From: Ananas comosus
Lineage: Eukaryota > Streptophyta > Magnoliopsida > Poales > Bromeliaceae
DNA: 64,000 nucleotides
Direction: 5' to 3'
Assembly (NCBI RefSeq): GCF_001540865.1
Contig: NC_033642.1
Coordinates: forward strand, 1,273,450 to 1,337,449
Positions 12,801 to 25,918 of this stretch are shown one piece after another. A program made the translations under genes and the position numbers. The notes under the pieces were generated by a model. The model had not been told where the DNA came from, searched no databases, and saw only the letters and a list, made by a program, of their open reading frames with translations. The first letter of the stretch is position 1. Each line of letters opens with the position of its first letter.

Positions 12801-15800
12801 GCGTGTAAAATTCATTCGACAGTTGATGCAGACCTAAGTCGCGTTGAGAGAAAAGAAGCACAGAAACGAAAAAAGAGGTACACGAGGAACACAATTCTTC
12901 GAACAAAGAAGAAAATATTATTAATCGATTCTAAATTTTAAATTGAAGTTTCTACTTTTAGATCTTAAAATTACATTTCTATTTTCTGCCACAATAGAAG
13001 TTTAGGGTTTTCTCACTGCCAAATACTTTGTTGTAAGTGTGAAGTGATATTTGAAAATGACGAATAGAGCTATCTCAAATTCCCAATAAGTCTTACTGGC
13101 TGATCGGTCAAAAGTTTTAAATTAAAGTTTCTACTTTTAGTTAGTAAAATCACATTTCTATTTTCTACCACAATAGAAATTTTAGGGTTTTTTAGGGTTT
13201 TTTGACTGCCCAGTACTTTGTTACAAGTGTGAAGTGATATTTGAGTAGTAACAAAGCTATCTCAAATTCCCAATTGGTTCTCTTAGTGATTGATCGGTCA
13301 AAAGTTTTAAATTGAAGTTTCTACTTTTAGATCTTAAAATCACATTTCTATTTTCTGCTATAATAGAAGTTTGAGGTTTTCTAACTGCCAAATACTTTAT
13401 TATAAGTAATAAAAGAGAAGAATAGTAGTAGAGCCAAACAATTTCTATTCTGTTAGGAATATAATTGGCAATGAGTTGTGATTGGTCAGTTTGATTTTGT
13501 ACTTTTGTTTTTTTTTTCTTTTTTTTTGAAAGTGATTGCTCAACAATAGTTACAGTAGTGCATCAAAAATTGTAAAAGGTGTTATCATTTTTCACCAATT
13601 CCACTCTCTTATGAGAGGTTTTGGGTTTAAACCTTGTTGGCACCTTATGCAGTATTAATTCTAAAAAGAGGGAGAAAAAAAAAGAATCAGCTCAGTGTTT
13701 TTCCGATAAATGAGATAAAATGGGGACAAAAATGGGTTACAGTGAAAATATTTGAATAGCACGAGCAGCTTGTCTATTTTGGGAAGCAATATCGATATAT
13801 TGTGAAGAGTTAGCAACAAAATGCCTAAACCGTTGTTATCGTAAAAATCTATATATTTCTTGGTTTAAAAATAAAAGTTCTAATTAGAAATTTCTGCTTA
13901 TTTTAAAATTAGTTATCTTTTGTCCATTGCAGGGAGATGGGAAAGAAGTTGAACATGTCATCCTTGGTGTGGATTTTCATCAACGCTACTTTGGCGTAAG
14001 ATATGAAACCTGACACTATTCCAAGTACTAAATTAACTTACTTTTTCCATATATACCTTTCCAAAGTATATGTACTAGAATGGTAGGCGAAAACATATAG
14101 CAAAAGATACAAAAAGGTAGAACAAAACAAAAGATTTTTTTTTTTTTTTTTTTTTTTTTTGAGAGATAGGTAGCAGGCTACCCGTTTCGTTCATTTCATT
14201 TAGAAATAAACTTAGCTGGAAATGTGAATCAACTAGAATTCAAACTTGGGTCTTGGGTACCAACCACCAAGTCTTTTGCCACTTGCTTTAGGGACGGTCG
14301 GTAAAACAAAAGAAAAGTTAACGAAGAATTCGAACATATTCATCCAATTATTGGCGGTAACAAATATATTTAGGGCTAAACCATCTGGCACGTTTTGTAT
14401 TCGGGAGAAGTTGTGTTCATTTTGTTTCTTTCCAAATTATTGGTGGCAACAAATATAAAGTTCAACGGATGTCGATCGCGACTTGAAACCCCCACACACA
14501 GCGACCTCCAGGCATTGTAAAGAGTGGTAGTTCTGAGAGCATCAGACAGACCTTGAACTTTCAAGATGGTGCAGCATGAGTTCCAGGTTCTTAATGAGAG
14601 TGAGGGCTTGGTAGTTTCTGACTTGATCATGCATAGGATGCAGGTTGGGGTTGTTAGTCATAAGTAATCTCTCTCTATTAGCATAGGGTTGCGGTCCACA
14701 ATAGACCTAATGATAAAAGACCGAACAATAGGCCTAATGTCCAGATGATCCAGTTGAGTTAAGTCGAAACCCGTAATGCACTGTGGCTGAGTTCTTAAAT
14801 GCGTTGGGTGCGTCCTTTCTATCTGCACGTCTGCAATAGTCATCTCTCGATGTTCATTGGCGACCTATCATTTAACCAGTTGCATCTCCAAAAGGAGCAG
14901 CTTTTAGCCATTACCTAGTAGTCAACGAAAGATGTCGAGATGCTATCCATTTTCTCAAGCAGTTAACAAGAACCGATCGATCTGCCGCCTCTAGATATAG
15001 ATCATCATTTCCACCATGCTAACTAGTTTTATTATCAATTTTCTCAACTACTTTGGTAAAATCATTCCTTGTTGTTAATCCTTTTTTAAGTAAGTTCGAT
15101 CATATAAAGTTTGCATCAATGTAACAGTAACTATTGATCTGTCACAATTAATTAATTTTTCCTTCATTTCAGGATCAGCATGGCTCTGGGTTTGTACTAC
15201 TATGGCTTGAGAGATACAAATGCTGCATATTCTGTCAATTTCCTGAACTTGATCCCAATTGTTACCTTCATTATTGCTGTTATCCTCAGGTATGTTTCAT
15301 ATTAACTTTCTTGTTCATTATTAATCATAAATCTACTACTTATGGTAAATGTAATGTTTGGAACATTTATTGTGGAGGGAAACTCTTTGTAAGTATTAAT
15401 CATTAATCTACTACTTTAATTTTGTATTGAATATAAAATATAAAATCATTGTTTTCTAGTAGTTTAAAACTATAGAGACAAAATGATTGTTTCATGTTAT
15501 TTAATATGATATATCAGAGCATGAGATTCTAAGTTCGAATAGTGTAAGAGTCCTAGTCTTATTCAAATTTATTCTATTTAATTTATATCCACATCATGAG
15601 TCTATCAAAAAATCTCGATCGAAGATGTGAGAAAAAATATTGAATATTATAAATATAAAAATATTATTTTCTTGTAGCTTAAGCTGTTAGGGAGATTCAA
15701 TTTTCTATTATTTAATTTAAGTCCTCATTTTAGCCCTATCAAAAGTCTCGATCTTAGATATGAGGGAGAATATTGAATATAAAAATGAAAACACCATTCT

Positions 15801-17847
15801 ATGGTAACTTAACTTGTGAGGGAGAAACCAGTTGTTTAATGCTATTTAACAGTTTGGACAAAAGGAAAAAACTTTCTCATTTTAATATTCTGTGGTTTAA
15901 AGTGTATTACCAAAATACCTTATGGTTTCGTTTTTCTCTTTCTATTATCTCCTCCGTTAATTATTTTTTTGTTAAATCGGTAATAAAGTTAAAAACACTA
16001 GGAATTAAAGTGAAAATTCAGTAAACCACAATATCTAAAGTGAAAATTCAGTAAACCGCAATATCTGAAGTTTTTTCTATATACACTTTAAAAGAAAAGT
16101 TAATGAAGGGACTAACGAAAGTATTCTCCCATATGCCAGTCGATATCTTAGATTGCGCGAACGAATTATACGTAAAAATGTTGAAGTATGTACATGTCTT
16201 AAATTACATGATGTTCTTTAGATTGGAGAGGATGAGACTAAGGAGCACTGCAGGAAAGGTGAAGGTGCTTGGCACTCTTCTGTGTGTGGGAGGAACCATG
16301 ATTGTGAGCTTGTATAAGGGCAAGGCATTGCATCTGTGGCCTACTCATTTGCTTAAGTTGCATCATGGAGCAAAAGGAGCTGAGGATCACCACCATTGGC
16401 TGAGGGGGACCTTATTCTTGGTTTGTAGTTGTTTGAGCTATGCCTTCTGGTTCATAACACAGGTAATCTTATATATACATATATACTATAATTAATGTTT
16501 TAAACATTCCGTTCTCTGCAAGCTTAAACTTTCGGAGAAAACGGTTGTTTCATATTAGTTTAATTAATATGATACCAGAATAGGAGATTCTGAGTTTGAG
16601 TCATGCCGGAGTCTCCTAGCATAATTGATTTTCTCCCATTTAATTTAAATTCACGTCATGGACCTAATAAAAAAATCTCGAGCCCAGACATAAGAGGAGA
16701 CATCGTTCTCTGCAAGCTTAAGCTTTTGGAGAAACATTTATTTTGTATAATTTGACACATATATTGGAGATTCTTTTTATTATAGATTCTGAATACTTGT
16801 ATGTACCTCAGTAGGTGGGGGAGTATGTCAAAGAAAGGCCAAAATGGTCAATCTTGAATTGTTGACTCCAAAGTGGGGTCAAATAATATGGCACTCTATT
16901 TTTTTTTTTTTATCTCATGGGCCCACTAAAAAAGCATGGAGGGAATAACTAGAATAAAATAAAGAAAAAAAAAATAGCATGCTCAATAAAAATATGGGAC
17001 AGGCTACTTAGCTTTAGTCTTTTTTTTTTTTCTTCTTGTTATTAGTTGTATTAGTGAATGCTTTTTCTATGATGAATTTCATAAAGAATAAATTATGCAA
17101 TCGTATACGTAATCAATTGATAAATAATTATTTAGTAACATAAAATGCTACTAGTAAGACTATCAAGCATCATTTTCATGATATGAAAGCACGTCGAGGA
17201 CAATTGTGAATAAAAATTGCATATTTTTTATTTATGCAATATTAATGAATGGTTTACGTTTTTATTTCTTCTATTTTTTTTTTTAATTTTCTCTTTATTT
17301 TACATTTGATCCCATTAGAAAACATTTTTAGATCCGCCACTGTCTAGAAGTAAATATAGACATTTACTTCTGCATCATTTTCGATGGTGGGGCAACTCAA
17401 ATCGTTGATTAGCATGGTTGAACTTCATGTAATCTGAATTTCATAACTTTATTATATTAGCCTATCAATTTTTGAATCTCTTGCATGCTAGATAAAAAGA
17501 TGTCGAAAAACTAAGAATTTGGTTTCTGGAAAGTTCAAATAGTATAAATTGATGATGTAAACTTACTAGAGTAGAAATGTAAAAGATTACTATGAGTTAT
17601 AGCATTCTTTTGACCTTATAATATTTTGCATGGTCATTACATATAAGAAAATGTTTACCAATTTTTCAGGTTAAATTGTTTAAAATATTTCCCTCCAAAT
17701 ACTGGGCAACAATGCTGACATGTGTGGCAGGATCTTTGGAAACAGTAGTGATTGGGATAATCATTGATAGAGAGAAGTCTGCATGGATGTTAAAATGGGA
17801 TCTTCAGCTACTTACAATTGTGTACTCTGTAAGTCCAGAGACAGTCT

Positions 17848-17887
<40 letters not shown>

Positions 17888-20800
17888 AATAGTAGGGGTT
17901 AAAGTGCTAAGGATAAACTCATATCGAATTCGAATTCGAATTCGACACTGGACTCGATAGAATGTGAATATGGATGTCAAAATTTAGCATTCGACACAAA
18001 TTCGTATCCGAATTCGCATTCAAAAAAAAAAAGAATGTGAATATGATTTTTTAAAAAATCCAACCAAATTTGACCGCTTTCAGTCCTAATAAGAGATAAG
18101 AGGGATGCAAATATATATTGTAGGAGATAAAGTAATTCTTTATTGTGTTTGTTGTTTATTTCACTAGAAATTTTATGTTAATTAAAATTGCATTTATATT
18201 TATTAAATATTTAAATTTTATTGAATAAATTATAGGTATACAAAGTTTGAACATGATTGTGAACTTTTAATTGCATTGTGTGTTTTATTTGCGCTAATCT
18301 TATTTTATTTTTATGTATCCATATAAGTATATATGACTCATATCTGAATCCGAATCTATGTAAGAAGATATGGTAATAAAAATTTTGTCACTATATTAGT
18401 CATGATATAGTTGCATGAATTGTAACCCTCTTTATCATTTCTAGTGCTTATTGTGACTATTTTTAGAGTTGCCTTTATGCATAATACCAATATACATAAA
18501 TAAATCACTAGGGATATTATAACATAGTTTATCTTGTGTGAAAAGTATGAGTGAAAATTAAAAGTTATGACTCATAAATATATAATTAAGTCTTTGTACT
18601 TTTTTCAATGATGCACATTGTGAATATGTGCTTGTGTTTTATTTATTATTTTTATGTTTATTCCATGCGTAAATTTAATTATCTTATTAAATGTACTATA
18701 CAAGTTAGTACAAAGAGCAAATGGAGCTTCATGCTTAATTTAGTTGAATAAACTAATATTGAATGAATTTATTTCACTGTACATATAGTATGGAAAAGAT
18801 TTATATCTAAACATTATAGATAAGTTTTTCTTTCAACTCTTACACAAATTTATAAGATTTTTGTTCAAAACTTGTTTACACCTTAATTACAAAGAATTTT
18901 TTGCAAATTTATAATTTGTGGCTAAGTTATATAAAACCCTCACGTCAAAACCCGATTTTTCACTTTTCTCCCCTGTCATTTAAAAACCTACACTTTGCCA
19001 TCTTGTAAAATAAAAAATGTTTACTTTGCCCCCTACCGTTAGTAATCCGTATAGTAGTTATTATATATTTTTTTATGCCAAAAATGCCCTCAGCCTTCTC
19101 TCCTGTGAACATGGTAAGAAGCAAAATGGTCATTTTGTCATCATAGTTTACACCGTACCCCTCTGTGAACATTTTTTATTTTATAAGGAGGCAAAGTGTA
19201 GGTTTTTAAATGACAGGGGAGGAAAGTGAAAAATTGAAATTTGATAGGAGGATTTTCTATAATGTAGCCTAAATATTTTATATATTTATATGGATTAGCT
19301 ATTGCTTAACAATGAAATATTTGTGCAGGGAGTGTTTAACACAGGTTTAACATTTTGCTTAATTCTATGGGCTGTAGCGCGACGCGGTCCAACATATCCA
19401 TCAATGTTCAACTCCTTATCAGTGATCTTTACGATGATTGCAGATTCAGTATTATTGGGAACAAATATCACTGTCGGAAGGTTTGCTATACTTTTTTAGG
19501 CCCCGTTTGGTTCGGGGGATAAGCAAGGATAACAAAAGTTATCCCCACTATTCCGCCAAACGGGATTATTTTTTATCAGGATATTTTATCCCGATCAAAG
19601 TTTGCTATTCCCGGTTATCCCGGAATAGCAAGCTTTTTTACTATTCCACCATTTTGGTGGAATAGTGTTATTCCAATGCTTAATTTTAAACTTAATTAAA
19701 ATTATAAAATGAATTAAAACTATATTATATAAATATAATATATTATATATTACAATACATTATTTTTATTATAAAATTATTAATTGTACTATATTAATAC
19801 ATATTATTTATATTTAAATATTGTAATAAATTTTATAATAAATTATATTTAAATATTATAATAAATTAAAATTTAAAATTTAAATAAATTTAAAATTTAA
19901 AATATTATAATAAATTATATTTAAAATTTAAAATTTGTAATCTCAAAATTAAAGTTTATAATTTTAAATTCCACATTTTAAATTTTAAATTTAAATTTTA
20001 AAATTTTAAATTTTTGAAATTTTAAATTTGATTTTATTTTTTTTCAAATTTAAATTTGATCTTAAATTTAAAGTTAGAAATTTAAAATTTAAATTTTGAA
20101 TTTAAAATTTGAGATTTTAAATTTTAAATTTTAATTTCAAAATTTGAAATTTAAAAGTTAAAATTTTAAATTTTAAAATATAAATATAAAATATAAAAAT
20201 TCTAATTCTAATATAAAGAAAGGAATAATATTATTATTTTTTATTTATAACTATCCACTTTAATTCTTATTCTATCTTACCTAATCAAACGCTATTTTAC
20301 TTATTCACAGGAATAACCCAATTTTCATCTAAATGCAAAATTAATCCAATCCCCGCTTATACCTCAATTTATATATATTCCTGGAATACTCACTTTTTGC
20401 TTATCCCCGAACCAAACGATACCTTAGATTTTTAATATTTAAAACTTTTTGGGGTGTACAAATAGCATCGCTCTTTACCAAACCACAACAACAACATTTA
20501 AAAAAAAAACAGGTAAAATAGAAAATGTTAGAGTTGACAAAATTTTGATTTAGCTATGGATCAATTTTGAGATAAATTAGAAGATATAATAGGAAAAGTG
20601 TTTTTTGCTTTTTTGAGTAATTTAATCTTGAGTTGAGCTGTGGTGCTTTTAGAAGCACGACGACTTTTTTTTCTTCCAAAGTGTTTGATGAAAAAACTTT
20701 CGAATTGACGATCTTATGATATCGTTTAAATCTTTTGAGTATTTAAATCTTTAATTAGGATTCATATTTCTAGATCTTTTGATATCATTTACTTACTAAA

Positions 20801-21360
20801 TCCAGTAGGTCTTAAAATAAACAAGCTGAAAATAAAAATCTCAAAAAGTGGTGATGAAACACTAAAATTTTAAATTAAAGGCCTGATCTGATCTTACTTT
20901 AAATAGTATAAAATATTTTTTATCAAAATTTTACTAGTTTTGAATATTTCTATACCGTCGAACTTGCAAATGGATTATATCAACCAGTAAAATGGTCGAT
21001 TTCAAGCTCTTTTGATTATTAAGTAAATAAAATTGAAAAAAATACAAAGTTTGAATCCTAGAGACTTAAGCATTTTAGATTAAGTCCAAAGTAACCGATC
21101 GTCAATTAAAAAGTTCTTTCATTGAAAACAGCTCGAAATTAAGTACATATGCTCAACTCGTTTAATCTTTTCTTAAAAATAAAAGTAATATGATTACTAA
21201 CAATATAATTAATTGTTGCAGTTTATTGGGCACATTTGTTATAATTGGTGGGTTATATGCATTCCTGTGGGGAAAAGGAAATGAAGCTAAAGTGGATGGC
21301 ACCAAAGTTGCAGGTAGTGATGAAACTCAAACTGCTTTAGATGTAAATGATGATAAATAA
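9845..21360 (+). CDS. WAT1-related (nodulin MtN21/EamA) transporter, complete
   Basis: Seven exons: 9845-10041, 13933-13995, 15173-15289, 16222-16462, 17670-17828, 19329-19480 and 21222-21360. All introns are GT-AG and the phases agree, giving 355 aa, a normal length for the family. The first EamA domain covers roughly residues 12-150, with helices at about 12-34, 43-63, 75-99 and 102-125 and the family-typical stretch NAAYSVNFLNLIPIVTFIIA followed by ERMRLRSTAGKVKVLGT. The second domain begins near residue 185 (WLRGTLFLVCSCLSYAFWF) and ends near LLGTFVIIGGLYAFLWGK; the tail is hydrophilic and acidic. About ten membrane helices are expected. The start follows a (CT)n-rich leader and matches the family N-terminus. 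Introns are large (intron 1 is 3.9 kb) and carry many repeats. It lies about 8 kb downstream of a related gene in the same orientation, so this is a tandem pair. Substrate unknown. Confidence 0.95.
11218..11440 (+). repeat. dispersed repeat, second copy, in WAT1 intron 1
   Basis: Diverged copy of the stretch at 1955: GCGAAAAATTTTTAAATGGC, CCCAATTCGGAAAACACGTT, CGAGATCTACGCTTCAAACT. The open frames over it are not conserved genes. Confidence 0.55.
12936..13410 (+). repeat. ~180-190-bp tandem repeat, 2.5 units, in WAT1 intron 1
   Basis: Units begin near 12938, 13117 and 13307 with AAATTGAAGTTTCTACTTTT and contain CACATTTCTATTTTCT and ACTGCCAAATACTTTGTT; TCAAATTCCCAA and TGATCGGTCAAAAG close a unit. 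The third unit is partial. Confidence 0.75.
14135..14302 (-). mobile_element. tRNA-derived-type SINE with 11-bp target duplication
   Basis: A 168-bp element on the minus strand with a poly(A) tail (T-run at 14135-14160). Minus-strand reading starts near ACCGACCGTCCCTAAAGCAA, has a GTGGTTGGTACCC region and a box-B-like AAGTTTGAATTC, and ends GGTAGCCTGCTACCTATCTC before the tail. It is flanked by perfect aaaacaaaaga repeats at 14124-14134 and 14303-14313. Located in WAT1 intron 2. Confidence 0.8.
15450..15850 (+). repeat. dispersed repeat with sister copies at 3560-3960 and 16500-16720
   Basis: Shared word order: AGCTTAAGCT / TTTGGAGAAACATT-type start, TAATATGATA-TCAGAGCAT, TTCTAAGTTCGAATAG, ATTTAATTTAAGTC, ATGAGTCTATCAAAA. 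The middle (atgataccagagc-like) resembles a primer-site region of a short retroelement, but no terminal repeats are resolved. Confidence 0.45.
18920..19265. mobile_element. foldback MITE in WAT1 intron 5
   Basis: Left arm TTTTCACTTTTCTCCCCTGT, CATTTAAAAACCTACACTTT; right arm the inverse, AAAGTGTAGGTTTTTAAATG, ACAGGGGAGGAAAGTG. Arms are about 100 bases or longer. It ends about 65 bases before exon 6. Same broad family as 6885-7770. Confidence 0.6.
19499..20423. mobile_element. Tourist/PIF-Harbinger-like MITE in WAT1 intron 6
   Basis: Ends GGCCCCGTTTGGTTCGGGGG and (inverted) GGTATCGTTTGGTTCGGGGA are flanked by TTA at 19496-19498 and 20424-20426, as in Tourist/PIF-Harbinger elements. The interior (about 19690-20210) is almost only A and T, built of overlapping AATTTAAATTT / TTTAAAATTT words. 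Confidence 0.7.
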
Positions 21361-22963
21361 ATAAAACATCCAATATTTGAATGTGGGCTTATTTGGAGAA
21401 AAGAAATGTAATGTGTTAATTAACTCTTTTGAAATACAAGCTCATCATATCATGTTGGATATATATTTGGCATTATCTTTTCATTACACCCTATGTTTAT
21501 ATTGTTAAATTATACGAATCACGCATTGTACTCTAAAAACTTAAGCGAGTAGAGACTCGAGACATTTTTATAGGTCAATGACGTTGATTTGAATTAAATA
21601 AGAAAAAATTAATTATACTAGGAGCCTGACATACGTGACTCGAATTTGGAATTATTTTTCTCTAGTATTATATTAAATTATATGATACAGCCATTGAACT
21701 CCACAAAAGTTTAAGCTAGTAGAGAATGATGTTTTTATATTTTTATATTTAACATATATTTAGGTAGAAAAATATTAAGTATTATTGCTTGGGTTGCTTA
21801 CCATATGATCACAAAATAACACAACTTAATTAGATGCTATATATTATTTTTTGACTCATATGATGCAGGGGTTTTTAATTTTGGAACTTTTGAACATGGT
21901 AAGAGCTTCTCACTTTATTGTGTTTAATAGCATCTTAGGATAATATGATCTATGGAATGAATGGTGCACCGGGTGCAGGTAATTAGTAATTAATAGCATC
22001 TTAGGATAAGACGTAAATTTACCGAGACCCCTCACCGAGGATACAATTTGAAATAGCCTCTTCGATTTTACCTTTTCTAATTAATGCCCCTTTAATTTCC
22101 TCTGGAATTTTTTTTTAAAAAAAATTGGGTCATCTAGGTAAATTTTGTAAAAAACATTTATAATATTTGGTAAAAAAATTTTTAAAATTTGATTTCTAGA
22201 TACTTCATGTGATACAGATTATATTCAACGGTGCCGATCGTCGATTTAAACGTCCCATCATCGAAAACAAATCTTTAGTAACGGAGCCCGTTTGCTATTG
22301 ATAACATTTCAACTCAACTACATACAAATTTTTACTATTTGCATTTTAGGTCAATTCAAATACAAGGAGATCAATATTTTCTGAATTTTAATTATTTGAT
22401 TAACATTCTAATTTTCCTTCAACTTTGCATCCAGTGGCGGGGCTGACAAGCTAAGTTGCTATTTGCAAGCTAGTTCGTATTTCATTTGCTAATAAACAAG
22501 CCGAACATGAGCTGAATTTTCAACTTGATATTTTACCAAGCCAACTCGCGTTCGACTCGTTTAATAAAAAAGCGAATACGGGCTAGCCCGGCTTATTCAT
22601 GTTTGGCTCGTTGACAGCCCTACATCAAATGAGAAAAAGTTGGGAGATATTGTATTAGTTTCAATTTTATGGCTCAGATTGAAAAAGAATTTTACCACAG
22701 ATCTGGATACCATTCTTGAAAAGGGCAGACAGCCAAAAAATCAACAAAAAGCACCACCAAAAGAAAAGGAAAAGAAAGAAACAAAAAGAGAGAGACATGC
22801 AAAGTTATGAATATTTGATTAAGGTTTGGCCCAAAAGCACTAAAGAGGACTAAAGTTATAGCCTAAGTTCTATGACAACACAAACAGCTTTTTTAATGGT
22901 GGAGAAAAGTATTTGATGGCTGTGACAAGAATATAAAAGTTAAGATTATATATATATATATAT
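21361..22963. other. 3' flank of complete WAT1 gene
   Basis: Contains the probable 3' UTR and AT-rich DNA. A GGTGCACCGGGTGCAGGTAA fragment near 21963 and a GCTCGTTGACAGCC-type repeat near 22600 are seen; nothing coding. Confidence 0.5.
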
Positions 22964-23509
22964 AGAGTGAGGCTACTATGCTATCGGAAGCACGGAGCCT
23001 TCCGTGCTTCCAGCTCGTTTTCGATGTTACGATTTTCGAATCGTCGATCGGCTCCGTTAAACTTGATCTAGAGTATTTGGAGTACCTAGAAAATAAATTT
23101 TATTATTTGTCGATATCATTTGCCTAGTGATCGAATGGGCTCAAAATCAACGGGGGGGACTGAAAATAAAAACCTTACAAAATGTTAATATATGACATTA
23201 AAATTTTAAATCAAGATATTGATCTTGTTTTATATAGTATAAAGAATTTTCTATCAAAATTTCACCTGATTTGGATATTTCCACACCGTTAAATTGCAAA
23301 CGGCTCACTACGGCCATTGAAATTTGTTGATTTTGAGCCATTCGATCACTAGACAAATGATATCGAAAAAATAATAAAATTTATTTTCTAGGTACTCCAA
23401 ATACTCTAGATCAAGTTTAACGGAGCCGATCGACGATTCGAAAGTCGCACATCGAAAACGAGCTGGAGCACGGAAGGCTCCATGCTTCGATAGCATAGTA
23501 GCCTCACTC

Positions 23510-23510
<1 letters not shown>
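22964..23510. mobile_element. (TA)n-embedded foldback MITE, copy A
   Basis: A 547-bp element with arms of well over 100 bases: AGAGTGAGGCTACTATGCTA at the left and the exact inverse (TAGCATAGTAGCCTCACTCT) at the right. It lies within (TA)n on both sides. Internal words include ATCGGCTCCGTTAAACTTGA. It resembles the rice Micron type, which inserts in TA microsatellites. No coding sequence. Confidence 0.7.
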
Positions 23511-23540
<30 letters not shown>

Positions 23541-23562
23541 AATATATATATATATATTATAT

Positions 23563-24090
23563 AGAATTAGGCTACTATAACTATCTATAGTACCGAGCTC
23601 GGTACTATAATGTTTGTTTTCGATCTTAGGCGTCAAATCACGATCCCACTGTTAAATATGATCTAGGGTATATGAATTTCTTAGGAATAAATTTTAGTTT
23701 TTTTTCGATATCGTTTACTTAGAAAATAAATTATATCAAAATGGACGGTGAAAATTAAATAATCTTAAAATTTGAGTATAGGACTTTTAAATTCAAGATC
23801 AAGATGTTAACTTAATCTATATAGTTTAAAGTATTTTCTATCAAAATTTAAAGAAATTTAGATTCTTCTACACCTTACTCAACTCGTTCATAATAGCCAT
23901 TGAAATTGATAATTGGAATAGTATTGATCATGAAGTAAACTATGTCGAAAATATAAAATTTTATTTCTAAAACTTTTAATCCCTAGATCAGTTTAACAGT
24001 GTGGATCGTTGATTTGAACGCCCTTAAGATCGAAAACCAACACTATAGTACCGGAGCTCGGTACTATAGATAGTATAGTAGCCTAGCTCT
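23563..24090. mobile_element. (TA)n-embedded foldback MITE, copy B
   Basis: Left AGAATTAGGCTACTATAACT, right GTATAGTAGCCTAGCTCT, with a GAGCTCGGTACTATA motif near both ends and (TA)n on both sides. Diverged from copy A but same plan and internal order. Confidence 0.65.
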
Positions 24091-24117
24091 ATATATATAT
24101 ATATATAATATATATAT

Positions 24118-24153
<36 letters not shown>

Positions 24154-24167
24154 CTATATATATATAT

Positions 24168-25184
24168 AGTTCAGCTACTGTACTCTTATGAGTATGATCG
24201 TTCTCGTACTCATAAATAATTTTAGATGATAGAGTTTCTGAATCGACGATCCATACCGTTAAATATTATCTAGAGCATTTAAAACTTCTACAAATCAAAT
24301 TTTATAATTTTTCGACATCATTTACCTTACGATCAAAATGTCATAAAATTGACAATTTTTAACGGCCAATATGCAATACTTGCTAGTTTAACGGTGTAAA
24401 AGAACCGGAATTGGTTGGATGTTTGAGAGAAAATTCTATTCACTACCTAAATAAAAATCGATAACTCCGATCTTAAATTAAATGATCCGATTATCAATTT
24501 TTAAGACCTCGTTCGATTTTTATCATACATTTTATGCCCGCTTGATAGACTTTATTATGAGTTCAAAAAGTTACGAAATTTATTTTCTAGAAGTTTCAAA
24601 TACTCTAGATTATATTTAACAGAGTGAATTGTCGATTCGGAAGCTCCATTATTGAAAATAATTTATGAGTACGAAGGCTTCTATACTCCTAAGAGTTAGG
24701 AATGTCAATGAGTATGGATACCCGAAATTTTATCCAAACCCGAACCCGAATGAAACGGATATATCCGATAGAAAATAAAAACCCGACGGATATGGATTTG
24801 GATATGAATTTTGATTGTACCCGATCCGAACCTGAACCCGACACCCGAACCCGAATTTATTTTGTATTATATAATATATATATATATATAAATTTGATGT
24901 TATATTTGAATTTGTATTTTAAAACTTTAAATTTAATATAATATATTTTGAAATATTGAAAAAAGAAATAATTGTTTCGGGTTCCAAATTTTCGCGTTCG
25001 GGTTCGGGTTCGGGTTTCGGATTTTTGGTCGGGTTCGGTTTGATATAGGATTTTAAATCGCGTCGGTTCTGGGTTCGGTTTCGGGTCTCCGGTTTGGATC
25101 GGGTTCGGAGTTCGGGTTTTTTAACAAAAATCCCGCCCGAATCCGACCCGTGACATCTCTAACTAAGAGTATAGTAGGCCCTAC
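24168..25184. mobile_element. (TA)n-embedded foldback MITE, copy C, with nested hAT
   Basis: It starts AGTTCAGCTACTGTACTCTT and ends AGAGTATAGTAGGCCCTACT. The hAT element at 24697-25162 sits near its right end. Long (TA)n on both sides. Confidence 0.6.
24697..25162. mobile_element. hAT MITE with 8-bp target duplication
   Basis: A 466-bp element starting TAGGAATGTCAATGAG and ending GTGACATCTCTAA, with inverted CCCGAACCCGAA-type interior. It is flanked by perfect ctaagagt at 24689-24696 and 25163-25170, the 8-bp size of hAT transposons. It is inserted in a (TA)n-flanked foldback MITE. Confidence 0.75.
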
Positions 25185-25195
25185 TATATATATTA

Positions 25196-25237
<42 letters not shown>

Positions 25238-25267
25238 ATATATATATATAGATATATATATATATAT

Positions 25268-25652
25268 AGTCGGCTACTATACTATCGATATACGATGCCT
25301 GGTACTATATAAGTGTTCTGAGCCCGTTAGATCTATTACTGTTTGATCATTTTCCACCCGTTAGATTATACTATTAAACCCACACCCACGTATCCCTAGG
25401 CGGACCACTATCAATCTTAACCGGGGACCACTATTCATCCTAACCGCACATCTTTCATACAATGGCCGAGACGACTCCATGTTCCACCCGTTAGATATTT
25501 ATTACCCACCACCCCCACTCACCCTAGAGGACCACTATCATTTAACGCGGAGGAACCACTATCATCCTAACCGCACATTCCTTCTCATCCCAATGGCCGA
25601 AAACTATCAATAGTACCAAGGGTTTTTGTAACTATTGATAGTAATAGTAGCA
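25268..25652. mobile_element. (TA)n-embedded foldback MITE, copy D
   Basis: It starts AGTCGGCTACTATACTATCG and ends TATTGATAGTAATAGTAGC. The interior differs from copies A-C: repeated CCACCCGTTAGAT, GGACCACTATCA and CCTAACCGCACA words. Confidence 0.5.
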
Positions 25653-25918
25653 TATATATAAATATTATATATTATATATATATATAAATATTATATAATA
25701 TAATATAGTATATATATAGTATATATTATATATATATAACTTGAGCGCTAAAATACTACCAGTACGAAACGGGCTTCCATTGCCACTGTCCATTTGTTTC
25801 GGCGAGATGATGAGTCTCCAAATCGATAATCGGCACGTTGAATTGTTCCCTATCCAACTTGAAGTATTTAAAAATCAAAATTTCAAATTTTTCGACATCG
25901 ATTGACCTAATGATAAAG

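Larger units (their letters stand above)
10042..13932 (+). other. WAT1 intron 1
   Basis: 3.9-kb intron with a dispersed repeat at 11218 and a tandem repeat at 12936; the rest is AT-rich with poly(T) runs. No gene is seen inside on either strand. Confidence 0.85.
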
